64,000 nucleotides of DNA from Seramator thermalis (GTDB lineage: Bacteria; Bacteroidota; Bacteroidia; Bacteroidales; Dysgonomonadaceae): positions 1 through 64,000 of the forward strand of contig NZ_RXHS01000009.1 of the NCBI RefSeq assembly GCF_004138125.1. Direction: 5' to 3'. The notes beneath the pieces are model-generated. The model made no database searches and was not told where the DNA came from. It saw only the letters and a program-made list of their open reading frames with translations. This document shows positions 46,874 to 56,486 of this stretch, one piece after another. Made by a program: the position numbers and the translations under genes. Position 1 is the stretch's first letter, and each line of letters opens with the position of its first letter.

Positions 46874-48880
46874 TTAACGGAATGGATTTTGAGGTAACAG
46901 GTTGGGGTTTTTATTGATTTCACCCACAGGAATTGCCTGATAATAACAAGTTCTATTGGCAGTCCAAGTCCGATCACCCATTTCACGCTCATCCAGATAA
47001 ATATATTTATCTTCGTCCAGCACATAATAACACGAAAGAATTCGGGGTCTGAACTGTTCTAAAACTTTGTCTGCAACTCTCCAGCGTCGCAAATCCCACC
47101 AGCGGTGATTTTCACCCCATAATTCACGATAGCGCTCATCACGAATAAACTGTAATTCCACGTCAATGGGATAAGCAGTTGTTGTTTTTTCATAATCCCA
47201 AGGAATAACATCAGCAGGATTACTTGATATATCAAGGTTTTTACAACCTGCTCTTTCTCGAATTTTACGTATATAGGTATTAGCTTCATCCTTATAGCCC
47301 AACTCATAAGCAGCTTCTGCATGATTCAGATAAACTTCGCCTAAGCGGAACACTACCCAAGGTTGGAAACTGGCGTGTTCTATAATCCTACCTTTTTCCA
47401 TTTTTGGATTGATGTATTTTTGAACGTATGCACCCGTAAGGCAATTGTTTTCTCTACCGGTGGAGTTTCTTGTCCCGTGTGCCCCAATAACGTTGATGTA
47501 ATACGTACCACCTTCTTCTTTTACCTTAATGTTTTTAATATTGGCAGCCTCCTGAGCGGTAAACGTATACCTCGTGTTATAATCATTACTCAGTAAACGA
47601 TTACCATTCGTATTGTGCGGCGATTCATTATTAAGTCCATCTATTACAACGTCGGCTTTCCATGGAAAAGTTTTGTATAAACCGCGACGAATTTCAAATT
47701 CTACATCCTGAAATACATCACCATTAAAAAACATACTACCGCGCATACGTGGTTCCATGCTATTCCTAATATCAGCAGGGCTGTCCCAACGTTTGGGGGT
47801 ACCATCTTCAGCAACAAGATTTGGGAAACCTTCAAATGACCGCATGGTCGTTAAGGATGGATAAGCCTGGGCACCCACAAAATTTGACATGCTGGGGTTC
47901 GGAAGCATCAATGCATCCCAGTTGTGTCCTATCAGGTAAGCATTACGATCAAATAAATCGTGGTGGATATAATTCTTGAAGAAGATCGTTTCCTTTGACT
48001 CAGTATCCAAAAGCATTTCGTGGAAATTTATCGCCAGATCGGAATATTCATTGTATAATTCATAGGGCCCCGATTCGATGAGTTCCTTGCTGGCATCATA
48101 TGAATATTGGAAAAACTCGTTAGCCTTGCTTGCATCAATTCCTGCAAATCCTTTCTCATACGCTTCCTCACCTGCAAAAGGTACATATTGAGTGTATTTT
48201 GCAATCGTTGCGGCGTAAAGCATCAGACGGGACTGCAGGGCAAGAGCGGTCCATTTGGTACCACGATATTTATCCGCCTTTTCGGTCATGTTCTCTGAAG
48301 CAAACTTCAAATCTTCATAAATAAACTTATAGCAGTCATATTCGGTGTCACGCTTCACGCGCAAAGTCTCAATATCACCCATAGGATCTTGGACCTCTGT
48401 TATAATGGGTATTCCACCGTATCGTTTTACCATTCCCGAAAAAATGAATGCGCGCAGAAAACGTGCTTCACCTAACAATTCGTTATATTTTTTCTCACTA
48501 TATAAATGCTTGTATTTTTCAAAATTATTAATGAACGTGTTCACATCGCGAATACGATCATAACGCCAGTAATCGTTACCATCATTATTCACCTGGGGAT
48601 CTCCCACGTATTCGGCCGACATGGTTGCCTGTTGTTGTTTCGGAGACTCCCATGTGCCCCACGCGTCACCGGGGCGATAACCGTTATTCTGTTGATAATG
48701 AAAATCCTCAATGGGCAACCATCCGTATAAACCGGCAAAATAGGTTTGTACGCCTGCCTCCGTACCGAAAAATTCAGCTTCAGTAAACTGCCCTTTAGGT
48801 TCCAAATCCAAATCTACACAGGAATAGAAACCAATACAAAAAAAGGCTATGCAGATAATAATTAAATTTTTTATTTTCAT
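46874..48880 (-). CDS. susD: SusD-like nutrient-binding outer-membrane lipoprotein
   Basis: 668 residues; SusD/RagB family. Lipoprotein signal with FYSC near residue 21, followed by the common acidic stretch VDLDLEPKG. The TPR-rich fold is seen in ARFLRAFIFSGMVKRYGGIPII and the C-terminal SusD segment in FIRDERYRELWGENHRWWDLRRW. It forms the lid of the SusC pore and captures oligosaccharides at the surface. It is longer than the original SusD (about 550), as often in PULs for complex glycans. It lies 13 bases after susC. Confidence 0.93.
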   Translation of the reverse strand: MKIKNLIIICIAFFCIGFYSCVDLDLEPKGQFTEAEFFGTEAGVQTYFAGLYGWLPIEDFHYQQNNGYRPGDAWGTWESPKQQQATMSAEYVGDPQVNNDGNDYWRYDRIRDVNTFINNFEKYKHLYSEKKYNELLGEARFLRAFIFSGMVKRYGGIPIITEVQDPMGDIETLRVKRDTEYDCYKFIYEDLKFASENMTEKADKYRGTKWTALALQSRLMLYAATIAKYTQYVPFAGEEAYEKGFAGIDASKANEFFQYSYDASKELIESGPYELYNEYSDLAINFHEMLLDTESKETIFFKNYIHHDLFDRNAYLIGHNWDALMLPNPSMSNFVGAQAYPSLTTMRSFEGFPNLVAEDGTPKRWDSPADIRNSMEPRMRGSMFFNGDVFQDVEFEIRRGLYKTFPWKADVVIDGLNNESPHNTNGNRLLSNDYNTRYTFTAQEAANIKNIKVKEEGGTYYINVIGAHGTRNSTGRENNCLTGAYVQKYINPKMEKGRIIEHASFQPWVVFRLGEVYLNHAEAAYELGYKDEANTYIRKIRERAGCKNLDISSNPADVIPWDYEKTTTAYPIDVELQFIRDERYRELWGENHRWWDLRRWRVADKVLEQFRPRILSCYYVLDEDKYIYLDEREMGDRTWTANRTCYYQAIPVGEINKNPNLLPQNPFR

Positions 48881-48893
48881 ATTGTTCAGTTAT

Positions 48894-51800
48894 TTAGAAT
48901 TTAAAACTTACTCCAACGGTATAAGTTTTGTTGTTAGGATACACATACTGATTAGCTGCACCACCCGGGGAACCTCCGGCTCCTGAGGTGACAGCAGGGC
49001 GTTCCGGATCAATTTCTTTATCCAGTTTTGAGAAAGTTAACAGGTTATATCCGTTTAGATATATCCGTACGTCTTTAATTTTCGCTTTAGCCAACAAGGA
49101 TTTGGGCATAGAATATCCTAATTCCAGCGTTTTTAAACGAACGTATGAAGCATCCATTATCGCATTTGAATTCTCCCGGCGGGAACCACCGCCCGTAAGT
49201 GGATAGTATCCCGGAATCCATTCGGTATCCGGATGCCAATAGTCGGCATTCGGATCTACGGGATGCCATCTGTCAAGGAACCAGTTTAAACTGTTTTGTC
49301 CGCCAAAAGGCAACGGTTCGGTAAAGACTTCGGATAAATCCATATAAACTTTTTGAGCACCCTGAAAATGAGCAGCCAGGTCAAATCCTTTGTAGTTTGC
49401 AGCCAACGTAAACCCATAATTAAAATACGGTAACCCTTTAGTGGCCATTGGGCGGCTATCACCTCCGTCTATAATACCATCACCGTTCCAGTCAGTTAGA
49501 TACCAGTCGCCCGGCAATGTGGCTTGACCAATGGGATATGTTGTAAAGTTGCGAATTTCTTCTATACTTGTAAACATATCTTTTGATTCAATCGACCACC
49601 ACATATCTTCACTTGGAAATCTTCCGTTGTAACGGTTCCGCCAGTGATCATACGAGTTGCTGGCAGGTGTTTCTTGCAGATACAACCACTTTCTGCGTGT
49701 CGATGAAATCTGGCCTGAAACAGAATAATTAAACCCTTCGATGCGATCGCGATAAGCCAATTCAAACTCCCATCCATAATATCGGTCACTATTCATGTTT
49801 ACTTGCGGCAAATTTGCACCTACGGTTCCGGGAATAACTGCTAAATTAGTAGCCATCAAACCATCGCGGTCGCGTCTGAACAGATCAAAAGTTCCACTAA
49901 TTTTATTTCGTAAGAAACCGAAGTCCAGAGCCACATTCTGAGAAGTAATTTCTATCCAAGTTTTTTGTAGGTTAGGAATAGCAGTGGCACGCACTCCTTG
50001 TGTAGGTGTACCTTTAGAGTAAATCCATCCAAAATCACCATGGGTTTGATATCCCACGAAAATTTCTGGGTAATTGCCGGCATTTGCTTCATCTCCTAAT
50101 TTACCGTATGAGGCTCTTAACTTAAGGTTAGACACGAAATCAAAATTATTTTTAATAAAATTTTCTTCGCTTAAGCGCCATGCAACAGCTACTGATGGGA
50201 AGAATCCCCAACGTTTATTTGCAGGCCAGCGTGAATTTCCTTCATAGCGGCCAATAAGGCTTAGCATGTATTTCCCGGCGTAATCGTAGTTCATCCTGCC
50301 AATATATGCGCTTTGAGACCGATCACCAGGAGTACCACCAGAGCCAGTTTGACCATTAGTTTCTCCAGCAAACAGATCCTCTGCATTCAATTTTAATATA
50401 CGAGAAGCATTGAAATTATCCCATTCCGAATAAATTTCTTCATGAATTATTTTTCCGTCGACATTGTGATCCCCAAAAGTATTTTGATAAGCCAATGCCA
50501 ATTGCAAGGTCGTTCCGGTAGAATAGCTGGCGGAGCGTGTCACGGTATTATTAGGCCCGTTCTCCAATTTCGCCAAAACATATGAGTCCGTTTCCTCTAT
50601 ATATTTATACGTCTCATACATTTTTTTGTACGTTTTGGTGTCCGGCGTATTCTCATAATAATCATAAAATGCAGATGCCGACAATCCTTTCACTCCAGGT
50701 ATATCATAATTTAGAGATAAAGATCCGTTCATTCTCCGATCTTTTCTATGGGTATATCCGGCGTACTTCTCATCCATTTTCCCTATCAGATTTGTGAACT
50801 CGTTGTTCCATGGAGTGTAACCGTTCAGGTAATCAGGGTTATCATTCGCGTAAAACGGAGTACCGGGAATTACGAGAAATGCCTGTTTATAGTTGTCCCA
50901 CAGACCTCCAGCTGGTTCATGGACGGCTCCTATAATAGCTCCCAAAGAGACTCTCATGCTCAAGCGATCGGAAATTTTTGCGTCGACGTTCGTGCGCAAA
51001 TTGTACTTGTCGGACCATAATGAGCCACTAGCATATGAACCGTCCTGTTTCAGATAACCTAAACTGAAGAAATAACGAAGTGTTTCTGTTCCTCCATTAA
51101 CACTCATGTTGTGCTGAGTTTGAGGAGTAAGTTTGTTGAACACTTTTTCCTGCCAATTGTACTCCTTTGCATTCAGTGCTTCAGCCAATTCTTCATCGGA
51201 GTGAATAGGTGACTTGCGAGAGAAATACATATTGTTGAAGTCTCGATAATTTTGTTCGTTCCTCAACATTTTCCACTCGTAAACGGTATAGCCTCCAGGT
51301 ATAAAAAGCATTTCTTGCATCGAAACATTTCCAGAGTAGCTAACATCTACCTTCCCATTCTGAGCAGTACCACTCTTAGTGGTAATCAACATTACACCGT
51401 TCGCTGCCCGAATACCATAAATTGCAGCCGACGCATCTTTCAACAAAGATATGGATTCAATTTCTTCCGGATTCATTCGAGCAAAATCATCTTTGCTCCG
51501 GGCTACACCGTCAATTACAAACAAAGGTTCGCCGAAACCACGAACATCAATCACAGTATTGTATTGCCCCGGTTGTGATGATCTTTGTGTGATACGCAAT
51601 CCAGGCATTTTACCGGCCAACATGTTAACAACGTTTTCATTTTTCGTAATAGTCAATTTTTCGCTGTTAATTGATGAAATTGAACCCGTTAGTGTCGCTT
51701 TCCTTTGCGTACCATAACCCGTAACAACTACCTCTTCCAAAGCTTGTACATCTTCCAACAAAGTGATGTTGATGTTTGTCCGATCATTCACATTTATTTC

Positions 51801-52055
51801 TTGAGGAATATACCCCAAGAAGGAAACTACAAGAGTTGCATTCCCTGGTACGTTCAAGGTAAAATTGCCATCAATATCGGTTGCCGTTCCTATTGTCGTC
51901 CCCTTTTGGGTAACGTTGGCTCCAATGATAGCTTCTCCTGTGTTGTCCGTTACTTTTCCAGTAACTTTAATGTTTTGGGCAAAGGCAGATAAAGAAATTG
52001 TACAAAATAATATGTACATAATTCCTCTTGATAGATTTAAAATTTTTCTTTTCAT
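48894..52055 (-). CDS. susC: SusC-like TonB-dependent outer-membrane transporter
   Basis: 1053 residues. Signal peptide (about 1-26), carboxypeptidase-regulatory-like domain (about 28-110: VTGKVTDNTGEAIIGANV), a TonB-box-like segment (EEVVVTGYGTQ, about 115), plug (about 120-235: NPEEIESISLLKDASAAIYG, the hallmark of SusC proteins) and the beta-barrel to the C-terminus ending in phenylalanine (GVSFKF). There is no STN domain, so it is not expected to signal to an anti-sigma factor. It imports SusD-bound oligosaccharides using TonB energy. It is the first gene of the enzyme operon, 298 bases downstream of the regulator gene. Confidence 0.94.
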   Translation of the reverse strand: MKRKILNLSRGIMYILFCTISLSAFAQNIKVTGKVTDNTGEAIIGANVTQKGTTIGTATDIDGNFTLNVPGNATLVVSFLGYIPQEINVNDRTNINITLLEDVQALEEVVVTGYGTQRKATLTGSISSINSEKLTITKNENVVNMLAGKMPGLRITQRSSQPGQYNTVIDVRGFGEPLFVIDGVARSKDDFARMNPEEIESISLLKDASAAIYGIRAANGVMLITTKSGTAQNGKVDVSYSGNVSMQEMLFIPGGYTVYEWKMLRNEQNYRDFNNMYFSRKSPIHSDEELAEALNAKEYNWQEKVFNKLTPQTQHNMSVNGGTETLRYFFSLGYLKQDGSYASGSLWSDKYNLRTNVDAKISDRLSMRVSLGAIIGAVHEPAGGLWDNYKQAFLVIPGTPFYANDNPDYLNGYTPWNNEFTNLIGKMDEKYAGYTHRKDRRMNGSLSLNYDIPGVKGLSASAFYDYYENTPDTKTYKKMYETYKYIEETDSYVLAKLENGPNNTVTRSASYSTGTTLQLALAYQNTFGDHNVDGKIIHEEIYSEWDNFNASRILKLNAEDLFAGETNGQTGSGGTPGDRSQSAYIGRMNYDYAGKYMLSLIGRYEGNSRWPANKRWGFFPSVAVAWRLSEENFIKNNFDFVSNLKLRASYGKLGDEANAGNYPEIFVGYQTHGDFGWIYSKGTPTQGVRATAIPNLQKTWIEITSQNVALDFGFLRNKISGTFDLFRRDRDGLMATNLAVIPGTVGANLPQVNMNSDRYYGWEFELAYRDRIEGFNYSVSGQISSTRRKWLYLQETPASNSYDHWRNRYNGRFPSEDMWWSIESKDMFTSIEEIRNFTTYPIGQATLPGDWYLTDWNGDGIIDGGDSRPMATKGLPYFNYGFTLAANYKGFDLAAHFQGAQKVYMDLSEVFTEPLPFGGQNSLNWFLDRWHPVDPNADYWHPDTEWIPGYYPLTGGGSRRENSNAIMDASYVRLKTLELGYSMPKSLLAKAKIKDVRIYLNGYNLLTFSKLDKEIDPERPAVTSGAGGSPGGAANQYVYPNNKTYTVGVSFKF

Positions 52056-52353
52056 TTCATTGTCTCATTTTTTTAGATTAATAAATTAATAATGCGAATC
52101 TGAAAGGAAACCTTTCATTTTATGTTTCAAATTCTGGTAATAAAGATCTTTTTTAAACGTATTTAATCATTAATTTTTATTACAAAGAAAAACCGATATA
52201 CTTAATAGAGTGATTAAAATTTCGATTAATGGCAAGATTATTTTTATAACTTTTATTTTTATAACTTTTATTTTTGATAACAAAAGAAAGAGAGGTCTAT
52301 TTAAGGGATTATTTTCAAGGGTAAAAGAAACATTAAAAGTAAACTCACTGAGA
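52056..52353 (-). promoter_or_regulatory. Probable PUL promoter and leader region upstream of susC
   Basis: This 298-base gap separates the regulator gene from susC and should hold the promoter that drives the operon. It is very AT-rich. I do not find a good TAnnTTTG box, which fits an activator-dependent promoter. It contains the tandem repeat at 52241-52281. The position is inference from gene order. Confidence 0.45.
52241..52281. repeat. 15-bp tandem repeat upstream of susC
   Basis: TTTTTATAACTTTTA is repeated exactly at 52241-52255 and 52256-52270, and a partial third unit (TTTTTGATAAC) follows. Direct repeats are usual binding sites for SARP-type regulators, but the spacing here is not proof. 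Confidence 0.6.
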
Positions 52354-54897
52354 TTATTTAATTAAATCTTCAAAAGTTAGTTTTGGTTTTTCAGCAAGTA
52401 AAGTTTCGTAATCTGAGGAGAATTTATTAAAGGAATCCAATGCTTGTTTCTTATGTCCCATGTGAAAGAGGGCGTAACATTTCATTGAAATGGCATCTTC
52501 ATCGATATTATCGTGTAATAAAATAACATCTGCCATTTTTACCAACAAAATTAAATCCTTTTTTACCTCAGCATGTTCCTTGTATTGAAGCATCGTATCT
52601 ATCAGGACATTTGTGTATTCTGTTTGGTATGATTCAAGCCACTCAAATTGTGCAAATGGTAAAAGTGTACCGGTTAGAGCCAAATCGACCAATTCCACTA
52701 ATACCTGTTTATTGAAAATGGGGTTATTTTTTAGTAAGTTGATCAATGTCTGCACCCTCATATAGTCACAAAAAATAAGATCAAGACCCTGTATAGCCTG
52801 ATACCCACCGTCATTAATTATTTTTATCTCTTCAAACGATTTTAGAATTGACCTTAATTTGTTAATATATACATTTCGATTATTTCGGGCGCTGTTATCG
52901 TCCTTGTCGAACCACAAAATATTCTTTAGCTCCTGAGAAGTAGTCCCTTTGCCTTTTTTGATGGTGTTCATCAGCATCAGAAAAAACAATTGAGTAGTAG
53001 TGGGTGTAAAACTACCGGTGATATCGTTGCCTTCGCTGTCAATCACTTTAAAATTTCCCAATAAATAGATGGAGGCTGGTTTGTTTTGCTCAGGTAGCTG
53101 GATGAGTTCTGTATAATTCGAAACCACGGGTACATCGTAAAAAAAAGGGGCTCTACGACGTTTCCTCATCAATACGACAAAGAGTATGCCAGCTAAGAGA
53201 AACAAAATGAAGACTCCCCATAACAGATGTACCACCGATATCTTTTTTCCTGCTTTTTGCAGAATTTCCTGTTTTAATTTAGGGGGATAGGCGATGGAGA
53301 ATATTTCCACCTTTGATCCGGTAGTAATATAGGTAATTAATTCTGATCTCTTTTCATCCAGAAAAAGGGAAGTCCATGACTCAACATCCAGAAAGTTATA
53401 CGGGATAGAATCATTAAACACCACATATTCCCCATCATCAATATTGAACCGGGCTAACCGGAGATGGCTATTGTGTTGCATATTGTTATATATCAGGGTA
53501 TAAAAACAATTCTGACCTTCATCATATACCAATGTTTCAATGGGAACAAAAGGCGTTTCAGGAGTAGGGAGTGTCCAGATTTTCTCAAAAGTATACTCAT
53601 TTAAATCAAAATAAAACAGATCATAATAAAATTTCGGTGATAGTTCCTGATGACCGGTCTGACTACCATAACCTCCGAATACCAATGCCTGTTCATCACT
53701 TATTACAGAAGCCCCGCTCAGGTAACGAGGGCCTATCTGATCTTTTCTGTCGATCTTTTCCCATGATTTTGATTGTTTGTTGTAGTGGTGAACAACACTC
53801 GAATACATGTAATGACCATATCCGGCTATGGTAACCAATGAACTATCTACGGGAGAAATAAGTTTATTCTGATGGGCATACAATGATTCCACCGTTTTGT
53901 CGGAATTTTCAGACCAAGTATGAGTATCAAAATTAAAAACATTAATTACATTTGTATCAAAATCAAAAGACCATAACTGATCGAAATATTCATTGTAAAT
54001 AATTTGCCGCGCAAGCCTATCTTCGTAAGGTTTACCTTCCAGATAAGGAATCGTATCCACTGCGAAGGAATCCATATTCACACAGTATATTTTCTTGTCA
54101 TTCAGAAAAAAAATTCTTCCGTTTCGCGCATCATGCGTGCTTCCCATCAGGTCATCGACTTGAAATTCCTTTATCTTCTTCCATTTGACGTGTCTGTCGA
54201 TGATCCAGATGGGATTGGAAACCCATGCTTCAGCATTTTTAATTTCATCGTACACTTTATCATTGAAATGTTCCGACAATTTCCAGTATCTACAAAGCTC
54301 ACCATTGTTAAATAATTGCACATTTTTCAATGACATGGGGCACACATCCACACTAATAAAATCCTGATGATGAAGCGCCCCGAAAACAACATCAAACAGA
54401 TGAGTTCTGACTGATTCAGGGAAAGTAGCCTCCTGCTTTACATCATTGATGGACAAAGAGACACGGGAGTTCGGTATATCCATGTCGAATCTGATTTTCA
54501 CCCATTGATCATAACCTGCACCCAGCAGTTGCTCCCATTTGAAGGAAAGAAGTGTCTGTTCTTTATATACCAGCCAAAAGTTAGAGGTGGTGGAAGCAAG
54601 GTTCGATACCAAATCAATATTGGTTGCATCATCTCCCAACAATCTGAAAATATAACCGTAATAGCCATCTCCCTCTCTGAAGCTAGCTTCAAACTCAAGT
54701 GAAAACTGATCAGAAAATTTAAAAAAATCACGGGGTGTCAGATTTAAAGAAGTGCGTTTGTCTTGAATCACCTCGTGGGAAGAAAAATACAAACCGGAGA
54801 ACATATCATTTTGAGCCGAGGCCTTCAATGAGCAGACAAAAAACAACAGATAAATTACTGTTTTACACCAATTCATATTTTGAAAAATCATAAACAA
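52354..54897 (-). CDS. Membrane-spanning SARP-like PUL regulator with periplasmic sensor
   Basis: 847 residues (840 if the MNWCKTVIYLL start at 54876 is used). N-terminal signal or anchor (about 10-29), then a LamG/concanavalin-like region (about 30-210), then a Kelch-like beta-propeller (about 225-540: GPRYLSGASVISDEQALVFGGYG), a single transmembrane helix (about 555-577) followed by RKRRRAP (stop-transfer), then a cytoplasmic OmpR/SARP-type winged helix (about 608-705: IYLLGNFKVI, LKNILWFDKDDN, NVYINKLRSILKSF), then a helical BTAD-like segment (710-847). It probably senses a glycan in the periplasm and activates the adjacent susC operon; this is inference from layout and position. No histidine kinase or sigma factor domains are visible. 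Confidence 0.78.
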   Translation of the reverse strand: MFMIFQNMNWCKTVIYLLFFVCSLKASAQNDMFSGLYFSSHEVIQDKRTSLNLTPRDFFKFSDQFSLEFEASFREGDGYYGYIFRLLGDDATNIDLVSNLASTTSNFWLVYKEQTLLSFKWEQLLGAGYDQWVKIRFDMDIPNSRVSLSINDVKQEATFPESVRTHLFDVVFGALHHQDFISVDVCPMSLKNVQLFNNGELCRYWKLSEHFNDKVYDEIKNAEAWVSNPIWIIDRHVKWKKIKEFQVDDLMGSTHDARNGRIFFLNDKKIYCVNMDSFAVDTIPYLEGKPYEDRLARQIIYNEYFDQLWSFDFDTNVINVFNFDTHTWSENSDKTVESLYAHQNKLISPVDSSLVTIAGYGHYMYSSVVHHYNKQSKSWEKIDRKDQIGPRYLSGASVISDEQALVFGGYGSQTGHQELSPKFYYDLFYFDLNEYTFEKIWTLPTPETPFVPIETLVYDEGQNCFYTLIYNNMQHNSHLRLARFNIDDGEYVVFNDSIPYNFLDVESWTSLFLDEKRSELITYITTGSKVEIFSIAYPPKLKQEILQKAGKKISVVHLLWGVFILFLLAGILFVVLMRKRRRAPFFYDVPVVSNYTELIQLPEQNKPASIYLLGNFKVIDSEGNDITGSFTPTTTQLFFLMLMNTIKKGKGTTSQELKNILWFDKDDNSARNNRNVYINKLRSILKSFEEIKIINDGGYQAIQGLDLIFCDYMRVQTLINLLKNNPIFNKQVLVELVDLALTGTLLPFAQFEWLESYQTEYTNVLIDTMLQYKEHAEVKKDLILLVKMADVILLHDNIDEDAISMKCYALFHMGHKKQALDSFNKFSSDYETLLAEKPKLTFEDLIK

Positions 54898-54943
54898 ATG
54901 TATAAAAACAAAATGGTATGCTTTCTTATGTCCGCATTTAAGG

Positions 54944-54951
54944 CAAAGATA
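54944..54951 (-). promoter_or_regulatory. Candidate -7 box of the regulator gene
   Basis: TATCTTTG on the minus strand fits TAnnTTTG and would start the transcript near 54937. The -33 position would fall inside the IS630 element, which begins around 54961, and no TTG is found there. The native promoter may thus be altered. Confidence 0.4.
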
Positions 54952-54960
54952 AACTATTGT

Positions 54961-56162
54961 TGTGTTAATATAAAATTGACGGATAAAGTCTTTTTAGCTT
55001 GATCCGTGCCTGGTCGTTAGTAAACTGCCAATTAATTTTAGCCGTTTTATTATTTCTGTGATTTACCCATGCTTCAACTTCCGAGGTTATTTTCCCTATT
55101 GAATCGATATGTCGGTTTAAACATTGTCCATTCAGGACATGTAATTCGATTTCTGCCATATTTAGCCAGCTCCCGTGCTTTGGGGTAAAAACAAACTCAA
55201 ATCTGTCCCATAGCCGTTTGGCTTCTTCCGGGACAAAGGTTTCGTAGAAAGCCGAGGCATCATGTGTTTTGAAATTATCCATGACCAACCTTATCTTTTT
55301 TGCCGTTGGATGCATTTCATCAGCTATCCGCTTCATAAATTTCGCCCAGTCTTTCTTTGTTTTGTATTCCGTAATTTTTCAACCAACCTTTTACCCTTAA
55401 GTGGTTCATTTGCCATGAAAATATTGACCATTCCATGTCTTATATATTCGTAGTCCACTCGGGTGTCCTGTCCGGGCATGATGGGGGTTGATGCCACTTC
55501 TTCGATCAATTGTTTGGGCGACTCGTCCATACATACAACCGGATAATCTTCATCGTACGGCAGCTTGTATATATCCAGCACATGCTCCATGTTGGCTACA
55601 AATTCGCTGCTTTGTTCCGGTGGGATAACCCACCCTTTTACTTTCCAAGGCTTAAGTTCGTTTTTTTTAAAACCTTCCTCACGGTTACATGAGAGATATA
55701 GTCGATATAATTCAACTCTACCATTTTATCAGCCAAGAGTCTGAGTGACCATTTGGCAAATCCTTCAGGTGGCTCACTGCAACAGAGTTTTACCAATTTT
55801 GCTTCCATATCTCCATCGACCTTTTTGATATAATTCTGCGGCGATGCCCGTCGTTCCGGCACACTTTCAAATCCTTCCTCGATAAACTTTTTCTTTACCC
55901 GATCTATTGTCCTTTCACCTACTTTGAGAATCTTGCAGATTTCTGCATTCGTGATCTCTTTGTTTTCTGAAAATTCGCCTTTATCACAGTTTAGTAAAAT
56001 GTACGCTGTGCGAAAGACTTGCGAGGTATGACGCCCTTTGTTAATGATATTATTGAACTCTTCTACCTCATTTTTATTTAGCTTAATTGTGTAATGTGCC
56101 ATTCGTCGTTTTTGACCTAAAGATATAAACAATATCCGTCATATCCAAATTAACTTAACACT
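54961..56162 (-). mobile_element. IS630-family insertion sequence, defective (approximate ends)
   Basis: Ends were inferred from GTGTTAA-containing repeats: GTGTTAATATAAAATTGACG near 54962 and, inward from about 56162, GTGTTAAGTTAATTTGG, each with a nearby GACGGATA. It encodes one IS630-type transposase split over three frames. It lies directly upstream of the PUL regulator gene. Confidence 0.65.
54965..56102 (-). pseudogene. IS630-type transposase, two frameshifts
   Basis: Three consecutive frames make one protein. The N-terminal helix-turn-helix part runs from MAHYTIKLNK (56102) to VLKK near 55665. The middle part has the first catalytic D in VVCMDESPKQL and ends near 55375 (KRLVEK). The C-terminal part has D in RLVMDNFKTHD and E in HGSWLNMAEIELHVL. 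At the first break the run is A8 where A9 would keep frame, on a slippery A-AAA-AAA-C type context. At the second break it is A5 where A6 is needed. One could be programmed -1 frameshifting, as known in some IS630 members. Two breaks favour decay or homopolymer errors. Confidence 0.82.
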
Positions 56163-56486
56163 ATCTTATTTGTCAAATTTCACAAGGTTGTTTATGAAAA
56201 CTTGGACTTTTATTCGGTTACAAACATAAAATTTTGTTTTTAAATATGAAATGATTTTGTTTAAAAATTTCAGGTTTTAACATAAACCATTTTTCGACAG
56301 CCCGAAAAGGGGTTTTTACGCCCGGTTCTTTTCTCACTCCGCCATGTCTTCTATCATGTAATATACGGGAAAAGCCATCAAAGCCTCATTCATTTCTTCT
56401 TTATTTCGACTGTGCTCAATATAAATATTTACGTAATTTTCTTTAAGAATGGTTCCCTTTTTAATTATTTATGCGAATCAGTATTT
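56163..56486. other. Gap without a convincing gene
   Basis: 324 bases between IS630 and IS4 copy B. The minus strand has a short open frame (stop at 56334-56336) reading NYVNIYIEHSRNKEEMNEAL and MAFPVYYMIEDMAE, which may be the end of a lost gene or a small protein, but no start or relatives are recognised. A CCCGAAAAGGGG sequence followed by five T (about 56301-56317) may be a weak terminator on the plus strand. Confidence 0.4.
56480..56486. repeat. Partner of the separated 7-bp target duplication (inner flank of IS4 copy B)
   Basis: AGTATTT abuts copy B and is the exact complement-inverse of AAATACT at 7621-7627. Confidence 0.65.

Noticed and set aside
52056-52353. Housekeeping-type promoter for susC
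   Set aside because: No TAnnTTTG with a TTG at proper distance was found on the minus strand, so no specific box is claimed.
56334-56450. Small minus-strand frame as a real gene
   Set aside because: No start codon or ribosome site before the partial sequence and no recognisable relatives. Kept only as a possible relic.
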